Source: Flavobacteriaceae bacterium (GTDB lineage: Bacteria > Bacteroidota > Bacteroidia > Flavobacteriales > Flavobacteriaceae). Taken from it: a DNA stretch of 64,000 bases. The notes under the pieces were generated by a model. It did not search any database, was not told the DNA's origin, and saw only the letters and a list, made by a program, of their open reading frames with translations. Location of the stretch: assembly GCA_002746415.1 (NCBI GenBank), contig NVXD01000001.1:248001-312000 (forward strand), written 5' to 3'. Both the position numbers and the translations under genes were made by a program. This document shows positions 44,463 to 51,058 of this stretch, piece by piece. Position 1 is the first letter of the stretch; each line of letters opens with the position of its first letter.

Positions 44463-44720
44463 ATGAAATCAAGTGACATTTTAGCAGAGCTCAAAGCGAG
44501 AAAGCAGAAAGCAACAGAAGGAGTTGGAAAAGGAAAAAAAATTCCACAAATAGCCATTACTGAAAACGACATCGAAAAGGCCTTATCCTCTTTGAATGGT
44601 GTGACAGAGGATTATCTTAACCAACCTGGTTTCCTTACCACGGTTTATTTGAACGGAGCCAAAAGAACTGGTAAGGATATTACAAATATTAGAGAAGGTC
44701 TATTTGTGGCCTTTGTTTAA
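44463..44720 (+). CDS. Unknown small protein (85 aa)
   Basis: Not recognised. Lys-rich N-terminus (LKARKQKATEGVGKGKKIP) followed by a more ordered part (ITENDIEKALSSLNGVTEDYL, AKRTGKDITNIREGLFVAFV). No signal peptide or membrane segment. A small palindrome (44730-44740, GGCAA-T-TTGCC) and a CGGGAG/CTCCCG pair (44754-44782) lie in the 112-base gap before the next gene. Confidence 0.5.
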   Translation: MKSSDILAELKARKQKATEGVGKGKKIPQIAITENDIEKALSSLNGVTEDYLNQPGFLTTVYLNGAKRTGKDITNIREGLFVAFV

Positions 44721-44818
44721 AATCCAAGGGGCAATTTGCCTTTAGCCTAAGTTCGGGAGTTTACCAAAGGGGGTTTCTCCCGTCCTTACGGCTTTCAAAA
44801 GTACCGCAATACCATTCA

Positions 44819-44833
44819 CCAAATAAAATACCA
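44819..44833 (+). repeat. Leader repeat copy 2, fused to a start codon
   Basis: CCAAATAAAATACCA, whose last A is the A of the ATG of the following gene at 44833. Confidence 0.8.
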
Positions 44834-45075
44834 TGTACACACCACAAGATAAAAGAAAGGTCAAAGCGGCCATTAAAACCATTAAGGAAATATATAACGA
44901 TAATGACATTCATTTTATCATCATTTCCAAAGAGGTATTAAAAGGAGATAAGGACCAAGTGAATTTTGATATAGGAGGTAATCCAATACAAATAGCACAC
45001 GCAATTTACTCCGCCGCAACAGATGATCACATGATCAATCATATTATTAAGAAAGCAACCCAAATATTAAAATAA
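44833..45075 (+). CDS. Unknown small protein (80 aa)
   Basis: Not recognised. Begins MYTPQDKRKVKAAIKTIKEIY, then DIHFIIISKEVLKGDKDQVNFDIGG and HAIYSAATDDHMINHIIKKATQIL: an alternating helix/strand pattern of a compact alpha/beta protein. Start fixed by leader copy 2 and coupled by a TAATG overlap to the next ORF at 45075. Confidence 0.5.
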   Translation: MYTPQDKRKVKAAIKTIKEIYNDNDIHFIIISKEVLKGDKDQVNFDIGGNPIQIAHAIYSAATDDHMINHIIKKATQILK

Positions 45076-45236
45076 TGGCATCAAACGAAAAAGGCGAAAC
45101 CGTTGCCCATATCGCTCAAATACAGGATATGAAAGATAAATACCCAGAAATTGCAAGGCCCTTGACCAACATTGAAAACCATTTCAAGGGGCTGACACGA
45201 ATTAAATCTGTCAGACAACCAAATACCATTACATAA
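45075..45236 (+). CDS. Unknown small protein (53 aa)
   Basis: ATG at 45075 overlaps the previous stop (TAATG). Reads MASNEKGETVAHIAQIQDMK and continues through KYPEIARPLTNIENHFKGL to RQPNTIT, then TAA. Hydrophilic, helical, no membrane segment. The translational coupling is the main reason to accept it as a gene. Function unknown. Confidence 0.5.
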   Translation: MASNEKGETVAHIAQIQDMKDKYPEIARPLTNIENHFKGLTRIKSVRQPNTIT

Positions 45237-45243
45237 TAAAACC

Positions 45244-45288
45244 TTAAAGCAATAATGCTTTAAACCACCAAAACCATGCCTTGCATGG
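45244..45288 (+). promoter_or_regulatory. Two tandem hairpins before leader copy 3
   Basis: TTAAAGCA-ATAA-TGCTTTAA (45244-45263, 8-bp stem) and CCATGC-CTT-GCATGG (45274-45288, 6-bp stem). The second ends 1 base before leader copy 3, as the hairpin before copy 1 does. Confidence 0.6.
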
Positions 45289-45289
45289 A

Positions 45290-45304
45290 CCAAATAAAAT
45301 ACCA
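45290..45304 (+). repeat. Leader repeat copy 3
   Basis: CCAAATAAAATACCA, 2 bases before the ATG at 45307. Confidence 0.8.
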
Positions 45305-45306
45305 CA

Positions 45307-45627
45307 ATGAAACATACATCACAACAGGTTACATCATTTCATTTAATGCAACCCCTTAGAAAAAACAAGAACTTATTGGAAGTTCCTAATTTAAGCCATA
45401 CACCGGTACAATTTCACGGACTGTATTCCACCATTCGCCAAAACCAACACATCAAAAAATTTGAACAGCATTTGTCAGGAACAAGAATATACCTGCAATT
45501 GTTTTTAGCAGATGGGCTTATTTGCCACACAGCATTGAATAGAAGACTTGCTAATATGTTCTACAGCCATAGTGCGGTAATAACATTTCACGAGAACTTT
45601 CTAATTGTTGAACTCCAAATTAAGTAA
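45307..45627 (+). CDS. Unknown protein (106 aa)
   Basis: Not recognised. No signal peptide. Composition suggests a small alpha/beta protein (VQFHGLYSTIRQNQHIKKFEQHLSGTR, IYLQLFLADGLICHTALNRRLANMFY split, ending FHENFLIVELQIK). Start set by leader copy 3; the next gene begins 1 base after the stop (TAATATG), so the two are coupled. Confidence 0.5.
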   Translation: MKHTSQQVTSFHLMQPLRKNKNLLEVPNLSHTPVQFHGLYSTIRQNQHIKKFEQHLSGTRIYLQLFLADGLICHTALNRRLANMFYSHSAVITFHENFLIVELQIK

Positions 45628-45628
45628 T

Positions 45629-45967
45629 ATGATTATTTCACCGGTGGACATATTGACAATCAGTATTTATTTGGTTGCCAATATATGGGTTCGCCTCTGG
45701 TTGATAATACGCAAAACAAAAATAAAGACATTCCATTTTCATTGTTTAAATACCATCCATGAAGCCCTGCCATTAATGCCGGACTTTTTCAAAATGTGCA
45801 ATGATGAATGCTTTACAAAACAATACTTTAAATATGACAAAATCAAACCAAACCACGATGATATGCTTTACAGTTTTAAAAAATTGACCATTGAAAATTG
45901 GTTTACCGAAAATCAAATAAAAACTCTTTTTGGGCTGCCCCACCAGTCCTTAAATAAACAATTATGA
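45629..45967 (+). CDS. Unknown protein with one N-terminal hydrophobic helix (112 aa)
   Basis: Not recognised. I start at the ATG at 45629 rather than an overlapping TTG at 45605. One hydrophobic segment (VDILTISIYLVANIWVRLWLII split near residues 6-26) is followed by a basic, His/Cys-containing hydrophilic domain (FHFHCLNTIHEALPLMPDFF, MCNDECFTKQYFKYDK). Likely a single-pass membrane protein with a cytoplasmic C-terminus. Confidence 0.5.
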   Translation: MIISPVDILTISIYLVANIWVRLWLIIRKTKIKTFHFHCLNTIHEALPLMPDFFKMCNDECFTKQYFKYDKIKPNHDDMLYSFKKLTIENWFTENQIKTLFGLPHQSLNKQL

Positions 45968-46003
45968 GATAATCCGAACAAGACAAAATTACTAGCATTC
46001 CCA

Positions 46004-46018
46004 CCAAATAAAATACCA
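46004..46018 (+). repeat. Leader repeat copy 4
   Basis: CCAAATAAAATACCA, 4 bases before the ATG at 46023. No hairpin stands in front of this copy. Confidence 0.8.
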
Positions 46019-46022
46019 CAAA

Positions 46023-47084
46023 ATGAGCAATTCAGCGAAAAGAAGTAACAAGAGTGCATCTGTTTTACAGGTCATGCAGGAGGTACCAGGAGTAAAAAAA
46101 GAAGTGCAAGTAATTTCCGCAACAGAACTGCAACAGATGGGGAACTATCCCTACAAAGCAGTGTTTCCAATCTTGGAGAAAAACACCCTTTCTTACTGCT
46201 ACCAACGATATAGAGAGTATGAAACCCTGTATAACACCAAGGTATTTAACTTCAATTTAATTGTTGAGCGATTCAACAATAATGTTGATATGAATATTAC
46301 AAAGACCTCTAATTCCAAATCATGCCTCCAGCAAGCTAAGAACTTCATATCACAACACAATTCCAATCAAGTTTGGGAATACAATATTAAGGCACAAGAA
46401 TACAACATGCTTTTTCCATCCCCAATAATCAAATTACGAAAAGCACAACCATTAAAAAATAACCATAGGGATTTGTTTGATATGATTTTACGCAGGTATC
46501 AAATTAGTTTAATGGAAATGAAGCGGATGCAACAAAGAATGGGTAAAACTCACGCTACTACTATTCCAAGAGTAGATGTAAACACATCCCATTTAACCGA
46601 TTTAAACCACATTGGAGGCGCTAAAATGACACTTAAAACACGTGTTACCCTAAGGCGCACAAAAAAGCGACTAGAGGAAGCTGGTGTGCTTACAGACAAG
46701 GCTTTTAGAGGGAACAAAAGAGGGGTTTTATACTTCATTAACCCTCAAATTTTTGCCGTTTTTGATGATTTTGATGGAGAAATTTTGAGGTCTGACAATC
46801 AGCTTGTTATCCCCCCATCTGTATCAAAATGTTATGATTCTCTTACCCCTACTTGTTCAATAAATAAACCAATAATAAAGAGAGTTGTTGAAAAGACAAC
46901 TCTTATAAGGAAAAAAGCCGCCAACACAACTAAAAAACAGCCAGATAATGCAGATGGCTTTTTGTCGAGAAATTGTCTTACAGACAGTTCTACTTGTTCA
47001 CCAAGTGCAAAAAACGGTCAAAGCGAACCACTGGAAACGGATTTTTTTGAACCACTTAAAAAATCGTTTCAGATTATACTATAA
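46023..47084 (+). CDS. Unknown 353-aa protein with winged-helix-like region, possible replication or transcription factor
   Basis: Largest gene of the rightward cluster. Basic N-terminus (SAKRSNKSASV); the middle segment TLKTRVTLRRTKKRLEEAGVL followed by GNKRGVLYFINPQIFAVFDDF (about residues 200-255) has the look of a winged helix as found in plasmid/element replication initiators and regulators. The C-terminal 90 residues are low-complexity and Ser/Thr/Lys-rich. Position next to the integrase and size fit a replication initiator of a small element, but no Rep family signature is certain. Confidence 0.5.
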   Translation: MSNSAKRSNKSASVLQVMQEVPGVKKEVQVISATELQQMGNYPYKAVFPILEKNTLSYCYQRYREYETLYNTKVFNFNLIVERFNNNVDMNITKTSNSKSCLQQAKNFISQHNSNQVWEYNIKAQEYNMLFPSPIIKLRKAQPLKNNHRDLFDMILRRYQISLMEMKRMQQRMGKTHATTIPRVDVNTSHLTDLNHIGGAKMTLKTRVTLRRTKKRLEEAGVLTDKAFRGNKRGVLYFINPQIFAVFDDFDGEILRSDNQLVIPPSVSKCYDSLTPTCSINKPIIKRVVEKTTLIRKKAANTTKKQPDNADGFLSRNCLTDSSTCSPSAKNGQSEPLETDFFEPLKKSFQIIL

Positions 47085-47138
47085 AAGGGTTTGCAATAAA
47101 TATTGCTATGCTCACTTTAATCCGGCGGGGGTGGTATA

Positions 47139-47687
47139 CTATGTCCGTCCTTTCCACTTAAGTTCTGATATGCTTTTTTTGTCTAACTCATTTTCTTTAC
47201 ACCAATCCAAAAACATATTGAGGTAATTCCAATAACTATTGTACGTGCCTTCTTTTAAAGTATTTTTTTTGTTTTCTAATGCTGAAACAAACGCTTCTTT
47301 GATTGTATTGTATGTTTTTTCAATTTGTTCATTAGCAGTATCATCAAGGGGGTTCCATCCTCCAACTAGTAATTCCTTATAAGCAGCAACCATTGCATTA
47401 CCGTAAACAATCCTCTCATTAACGGTTTTAAAGCGATTAATATTTCTATAAAATTTTAAAGGTTGCTTGGAAAATAAGCCAGTATCAGGGTCCTTATACC
47501 TAAAATACACATACCACCGATAACCTTTTTTTGCAGTAGGAACACGCATACCCCTTGTATTTTCCTTTGGAATATACAGTTTAGGCTCTGAATAACGTCT
47601 TTCAGCGATAATCATTTTGTGTTTTATGACCTCATTTCCGTACTCGAATTCGTACTCACTTTGAATATTTATGCTAATTTTTTTCAT
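47139..47687 (-). pseudogene. Truncated tyrosine recombinase/integrase (N-terminal 182 aa only)
   Basis: Starts MKKISINIQSEYEFEYGNEV, with an arm-type DNA-binding region (KGYRWYVYFRYKDPDTGLF) and the beginning of a SAM-like core-binding domain (EGTYNSYWNYLNMFLDWCKENELDKKSI split near residues 142-170). It then stops after LKWKGRT, before the catalytic domain with its Arg-His-Arg-Tyr residues (integrases of this class are usually about 400 residues). The gene begins 60 bases from the att repeat, as expected for a site-specific integrase. The 3' part has been deleted near 47140, so the protein cannot catalyse excision. Confidence 0.8.
47640..47658. repeat. Right-end paired GTACTCGA repeats (candidate integrase arm sites)
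   Basis: GTACTCGA at 47640-47647 and GTACTCA at 47652-47658, with the same 12-bp spacing as the left-end pair. They lie inside the start of the integrase gene, where they encode EYEFEY-type residues, about 90 bp from the att repeat. Confidence 0.55.
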
Positions 47688-47712
47688 AGCTAAATATCAA
47701 TTTTATACAAAA

Positions 47713-47736
47713 AAACCCCTTTGTTTAAAGGGGTTT
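47713..47736 (-). terminator. Terminator of tRNA-Leu supplied by the element
   Basis: AAACCCCTTT-GTTT-AAAGGGGTTT, a perfect 10-bp stem followed on the minus strand by a T-run. It lies between the tRNA 3' end and the integrase start, outside the att repeat, so it belongs to the element. Confidence 0.85.
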
Positions 47737-47746
47737 GGGGGGAGTT

Positions 47747-47797
47747 GTACTCGAGGCGGGAATCGAACCCGCACTCCGAAGAACTGGATTTTGAATC
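47747..47797 (-). repeat. att repeat, copy within the intact tRNA-Leu
   Basis: Partner of the 40698-40748 repeat. This copy keeps the complete tRNA, as expected when a tyrosine recombinase integrates at a tRNA 3' end and restores the gene. Confidence 0.95.
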
Positions 47798-47827
47798 CAG
47801 CGCGTCTACCAGTTCCGCCACTCGAGC
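47748..47827 (-). tRNA. tRNA-Leu (anticodon CAA)
   Basis: 80 bases, transcribed leftward: acceptor stem GCTCGAG pairing with CTCGAGT (last pair G-T), discriminator A, D arm GCGGAACTGGTAGACGC, anticodon stem CTGGA/TCCAG with loop TTCAAAA (anticodon CAA, codon UUG), a short class-II variable arm, and T arm GCGGGTTCGATTCCCGC. CCA is not encoded. It is the integration site of the 7.1 kb element. Confidence 0.95.
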
Positions 47828-47921
47828 ATAAAATCTCCATATTTCCTAAATACATGGAAAATAAGGACTGCAAAACTATAAAATATTTTCTTCTTTTAAA
47901 GAAAAATATCAACATTTATCC

Positions 47922-47951
47922 TTTAGCAACACAAATAAATCCCTAAATTTG
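47922..47951 (+). promoter_or_regulatory. prs promoter
   Basis: TTTA (47922-47925), 18 bases, then TAAATTTG (47944-47951), an exact -7 consensus, 51 bases before the prs ATG. Confidence 0.65.
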
Positions 47952-48002
47952 CACCTCCTTATCCGATAAGGTATACAATAAACTAGTTAACAATACATTA
48001 CC

Positions 48003-48944
48003 ATGTCTTACACAGTTCCCGAACCAAAAATTTTTGGTTGCACACAAAGTACTGTTTTAGCGGAAAAAATTTCAAAAGCCTATGGAATAGGTTTAGGAAA
48101 TGTCGTATTTTCTAGATACAGTGATGGAGAATTTCAACCTTCATTTGAAGAATCTATTCGTGGAGCGAGAATATTCATCATAGGATCTACCAATCCAGGG
48201 TCAGAAAACTTAATGGAAATGTTATTAATGTTAGATGCTGCCAAAAGGGCATCAGCAAGACATATAACTGCTGTAATGCCTTATTTTGGGTGGGCCAGAC
48301 AGGATAGAAAAGATAAGCCAAGAGTTCCAATTGCGGCAAAGTTAGTTGCAAAAATGCTTGAAGTCGCTGGGGCCACTCGTATTATCACCATGGATTTACA
48401 TGCAGATCAAATACAAGGGTTTTTTGAAAAACCTGTTGATCATTTATTTGCCTCAACCATGTTCTTGCCTTATCTAAAAAGTTTAAAATTAGACAATTTA
48501 ACTATTGCTTCTCCGGACATGGGCGGGTCCAAAAGAGCCTATGCCTATTCCAAAGCCTTGGAAAGTGATGTTGTTATATGTTATAAGCAACGTTCTAAGT
48601 CCAATATGATTTCGCATATGGAACTTATTGGCGATGTAAAAGATAAAAATGTAGTCTTGGTAGATGATATGGTAGACACTGCCGGAACACTTGCCAAAGC
48701 AGCAGATTTAATGATGGAAAGAGGCGCCAAAAGTGTAAGGGCAATTACTTCTCATGGACTTTTATCAGGAGATGCATATGAAAGAATAGAAAAATCACAA
48801 TTATTGGAACTCATTGTTACAGACTCTATTCCTATTTTGAAAGAAAGTAATAAGATAAAAGTACTGAGTTGTGCGGAGCTTTTTGCTGATGTTATGTACA
48901 AAGTCCATCATAACACATCAATAGCATCAAAATTTTTAATGTAG
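48003..48944 (+). CDS. prs: Ribose-phosphate pyrophosphokinase
   Basis: Makes PRPP from ribose-5-phosphate and ATP for nucleotides, His, Trp and NAD. 313 residues. FSRYSDGEFQPSFEESIRG near residue 36, the ATP-binding block PYFGWARQDRKD near 98, the catalytic DLHADQIQGFF near 135, and the PRPP loop VLVDDMVDTAGTLAKAA near 218 are all present. Upstream flank of the element's tRNA site; followed after 70 bases by rplY, so the two may be cotranscribed. Confidence 0.96.
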   Translation: MSYTVPEPKIFGCTQSTVLAEKISKAYGIGLGNVVFSRYSDGEFQPSFEESIRGARIFIIGSTNPGSENLMEMLLMLDAAKRASARHITAVMPYFGWARQDRKDKPRVPIAAKLVAKMLEVAGATRIITMDLHADQIQGFFEKPVDHLFASTMFLPYLKSLKLDNLTIASPDMGGSKRAYAYSKALESDVVICYKQRSKSNMISHMELIGDVKDKNVVLVDDMVDTAGTLAKAADLMMERGAKSVRAITSHGLLSGDAYERIEKSQLLELIVTDSIPILKESNKIKVLSCAELFADVMYKVHHNTSIASKFLM

Positions 48945-49014
48945 TTCAAATGCCTTAAAACGGAAAAATCCAATAGGGATTTCAAACAAGAATTATTAAT
49001 TTTTAATATATATA

Positions 49015-49668
49015 ATGAAGTCAATTACAATTAAAGGATCACAAAGAGAAAGCGTGGGCAAGAAAGCAACAAAAGCCCTACGTAATGCTGGAAAGGTACC
49101 TTGCGTGTTATACGGAGGAGATAAACCATTGCATTTTTCAGCGAATGAACTAGCATTTAAAAAATTGGTTTACACCCCAAAGGCGCACACTGTTGTGATT
49201 GCTATCGAGGGTGGAGACAGTTTTAAAGCTGTTCTACAGGATATACAATTTCATCCTGTTACAGATAAAATCTTACATGTAGATTTTTATGAACTATTCA
49301 GTGACAAAGAAGTTACTATGAACATTCCTGTAACCTTGACTGGAACTTCTCCAGGAGAAAGAAATGGTGGTAGATTGTTATTCAGAAAAAGAAAGCTATC
49401 CATCAAAGCATTACCGGACAATCTTCCAGATTTCTTTGATGTGGATATTTCTAAATTAAAAATTGGAGAAAACATTTCAGTAGCATCTTTACTGAGTGAT
49501 GATTTTTCCATTTTACACCCAGACACAACAGTTGTAGTACAAGTTAAAACAGCTCGTACAGCAGTTGCAGAAGAAGAGGAAGAAGAAGGTGCAGAAGCAG
49601 CAGAAGGTGCAGAAGCAGCAGAAGGTGCTGAAGGCGCAGAAGGTGCAGCGGCAGAAAGCAAAGAATAG
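49015..49668 (+). CDS. rplY: 50S ribosomal protein L25/Ctc
   Basis: Binds 5S rRNA; the long Ctc form has an additional TL5-type beta domain. 217 residues: the N-terminal L25 fold ([32 protein letters not shown]) and the C-terminal domain ending about residue 180 ([15 protein letters not shown]). An acidic/alanine tail of about 30 residues ([15 protein letters not shown]...) follows, encoded by an 18-bp tandem repeat (49591-49644). Such tails vary among flavobacteria and are not needed for the fold. Confidence 0.94.
   Translation: MKSITIKGSQRESVGKKATKALRNAGKVPCVLYGGDKPLHFSANELAFKKLVYTPKAHTVVIAIEGGDSFKAVLQDIQFHPVTDKILHVDFYELFSDKEVTMNIPVTLTGTSPGERNGGRLLFRKRKLSIKALPDNLPDFFDVDISKLKIGENISVASLLSDDFSILHPDTTVVVQVKTARTAVAEEEEEEGAEAAEGAEAAEGAEGAEGAAAESKE
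49591..49644 (+). repeat. 18-bp tandem repeat inside the rplY tail
   Basis: GCAGAAGCAGCAGAAGGT occurs twice perfectly (49591-49608, 49609-49626), then a third copy with three changes (49627-49644). Each unit codes for AEAAEG. Confidence 0.85.
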
Positions 49669-49692
49669 TTTTTACGATAAAACTAATAATAT

Positions 49693-49736
49693 AAAGCATC
49701 CCGTCTCGATTTATATCGGGGGTATCGGGATGCTTT
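49693..49736 (+). terminator. Terminator after rplY
   Basis: AAAGCATCCCG (49693-49703) pairs with CGGGATGCTTT (49726-49736), with T-rich sequence after it; the long loop has its own short stem. Confidence 0.8.
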
Positions 49737-49749
49737 TGTATTTTTATAT

Positions 49750-50376
49750 ATGTGGTCATTATTAAAATCTATTTTTAATACATCTTTAATTTTAGATGAA
49801 AAGAACAGTATGAAAAAATTTCTGATTGTTGGTTTGGGAAATATTGGTGCCGAATATGAGGAAACAAGGCATAATATTGGATTCAAAATATTAGATTTTC
49901 TAGCAAAAAAAGAAGACGTTCCTTTTGAGCCTAATAAACTAGGAAGCACATCTCTCATAAAGATTAAAGGCAAAAGTGTGCTACTATTAAAGCCATCTAC
50001 ATATATGAACAGAAGCGGAAAAGCTGTGAAGTACTGGATGGACAAAGAGAAAATTCCGTTAGAAAACCTACTAATCATAACAGACGACATTAATCTTTCA
50101 TTTGGTACCATTAGATTAAAAACAAAAGGAAGCGATGGCGGACACAATGGATTAAAGGACATCCAGGCGTTAATACAAACAACTGCTTATAATAGGTTTA
50201 GATTTGGTGTAGGATCAGATTTTTCGAAAGGAAGACAGGTAGACCATGTCTTGGGTAAATGGGGAGTAGAAGAAGAAGATGTACTCGTTGAACGTTTAGA
50301 AAAAGCTGTGACGCTTATTCGTTCTTTTGCCTTGTCTGGTATCAAAATTACAATGAACCATTTTAATGGAACCTAA
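49750..50376 (+). CDS. pth: Peptidyl-tRNA hydrolase
   Basis: Releases peptides from stalled peptidyl-tRNA. The enzyme core begins MKKFLIVGLGNIGAEYEETRHNIGF (second possible start, 49810), with the catalytic His in RHN, then LLKPSTYMNRSG and GSDGGHNGLKDI. A start at 49750 adds 20 residues (MWSLLKSIFNTSLIL...); similar extensions occur in flavobacterial Pth, so I keep the longer form, but either is possible. 188-208 residues fits the family. Confidence 0.93.
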   Translation: MWSLLKSIFNTSLILDEKNSMKKFLIVGLGNIGAEYEETRHNIGFKILDFLAKKEDVPFEPNKLGSTSLIKIKGKSVLLLKPSTYMNRSGKAVKYWMDKEKIPLENLLIITDDINLSFGTIRLKTKGSDGGHNGLKDIQALIQTTAYNRFRFGVGSDFSKGRQVDHVLGKWGVEEEDVLVERLEKAVTLIRSFALSGIKITMNHFNGT

Positions 50377-50377
50377 A

Positions 50378-51058
50378 TCAAATTACTTTAAACTGAAAAA
50401 TCCCTGAATCTGATATATTTCCTTCTGAATCTTTTGTTACAATTCGCCAATAGTAGGTAATCTCAGATAGAACACTAACCTTACGAATAAAGTCATCTGC
50501 TGTTAATGTGATAATTAAAATATTTGCAGCTGGATCAGTTCCAAAATACACCTCAAAAACCTCAATATCATCCTCTATATCTACTCCGGACCAGCTTAAT
50601 TTCACTTCATTATTTATGTCCTTTAAAACAGAAGATCCAGACTCTGGAAAAATAATCTGTGCCGGAAAAGGCGCATAAGTAGTTTGAGACCCTGCATTGT
50701 AAAATTGCCATGTTTCACTAAATGCCGTTTCATTAGTCGTTGCATTTTTTGACACCACAAACCACGAATATGGAGCTCCTTTTTCCAATGGTAATTTGGC
50801 CGAAAGAGATGATGTACTTATAATTTGGGCAATCCCAGTGCTTATATTACTAACATTAAGTTCATAGGTTTCTGTGTTTTTTGAATCACCCCACCTAAAT
50901 TCAACACTACTTGTAGTTTCATTTAAGGCTTCCCCTGTAGTACATTCTGAATCTTGATTTGGAAAAACCAAAACACTGGCTTGTGGAGGTTTGGGCGCAT
51001 CTTTTTTCTTGCATCCAATAGCCAACAAACAACATACTAAAATTACAAGATACCTCAT
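50378..51058 (-). CDS. Lipoprotein with two fibronectin type III-like domains
   Basis: 226 residues. Lipobox AIGCKK (Cys16), so anchored outside the inner membrane. Two FnIII-like repeats are visible, with strand patterns 'SVEFRWGDSKNTETYELNVS' near residue 50-70 and 'EVKLSWSGVDIEDDIEVFEVYFG' near 150-173, each ending in YxWxxxxKxxxxxxSxxxxF. The start overlaps the stop of the upstream protease gene by four bases (ATGA), so it is translated with it, perhaps as its cell-surface partner. Confidence 0.8.
   Translation of the reverse strand: MRYLVILVCCLLAIGCKKKDAPKPPQASVLVFPNQDSECTTGEALNETTSSVEFRWGDSKNTETYELNVSNISTGIAQIISTSSLSAKLPLEKGAPYSWFVVSKNATTNETAFSETWQFYNAGSQTTYAPFPAQIIFPESGSSVLKDINNEVKLSWSGVDIEDDIEVFEVYFGTDPAANILIITLTADDFIRKVSVLSEITYYWRIVTKDSEGNISDSGIFQFKVI

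Larger units (their letters stand above)
40698..47797. mobile_element. Integrative element in tRNA-Leu(CAA), apparently defective
   Basis: The element is bounded by a perfect 51-bp direct repeat of the tRNA-Leu 3' half (40698-40748 and 47747-47797; period 7049 bp). It contains a truncated tyrosine-recombinase gene at the tRNA end, an XRE repressor facing a rightward gene cluster, several unknown small genes, and a membrane/lipoprotein module at the far end. No relaxase, capsid, portal or terminase gene is recognisable, so it could be a phage satellite, a small mobilisable island or a decayed larger element. Confidence 0.9.

Noticed and set aside
47085-47138. Insertion-sequence end at the G-rich junction downstream of the truncated integrase
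   Set aside because: No inverted repeat or transposase fragment can be seen on either side.
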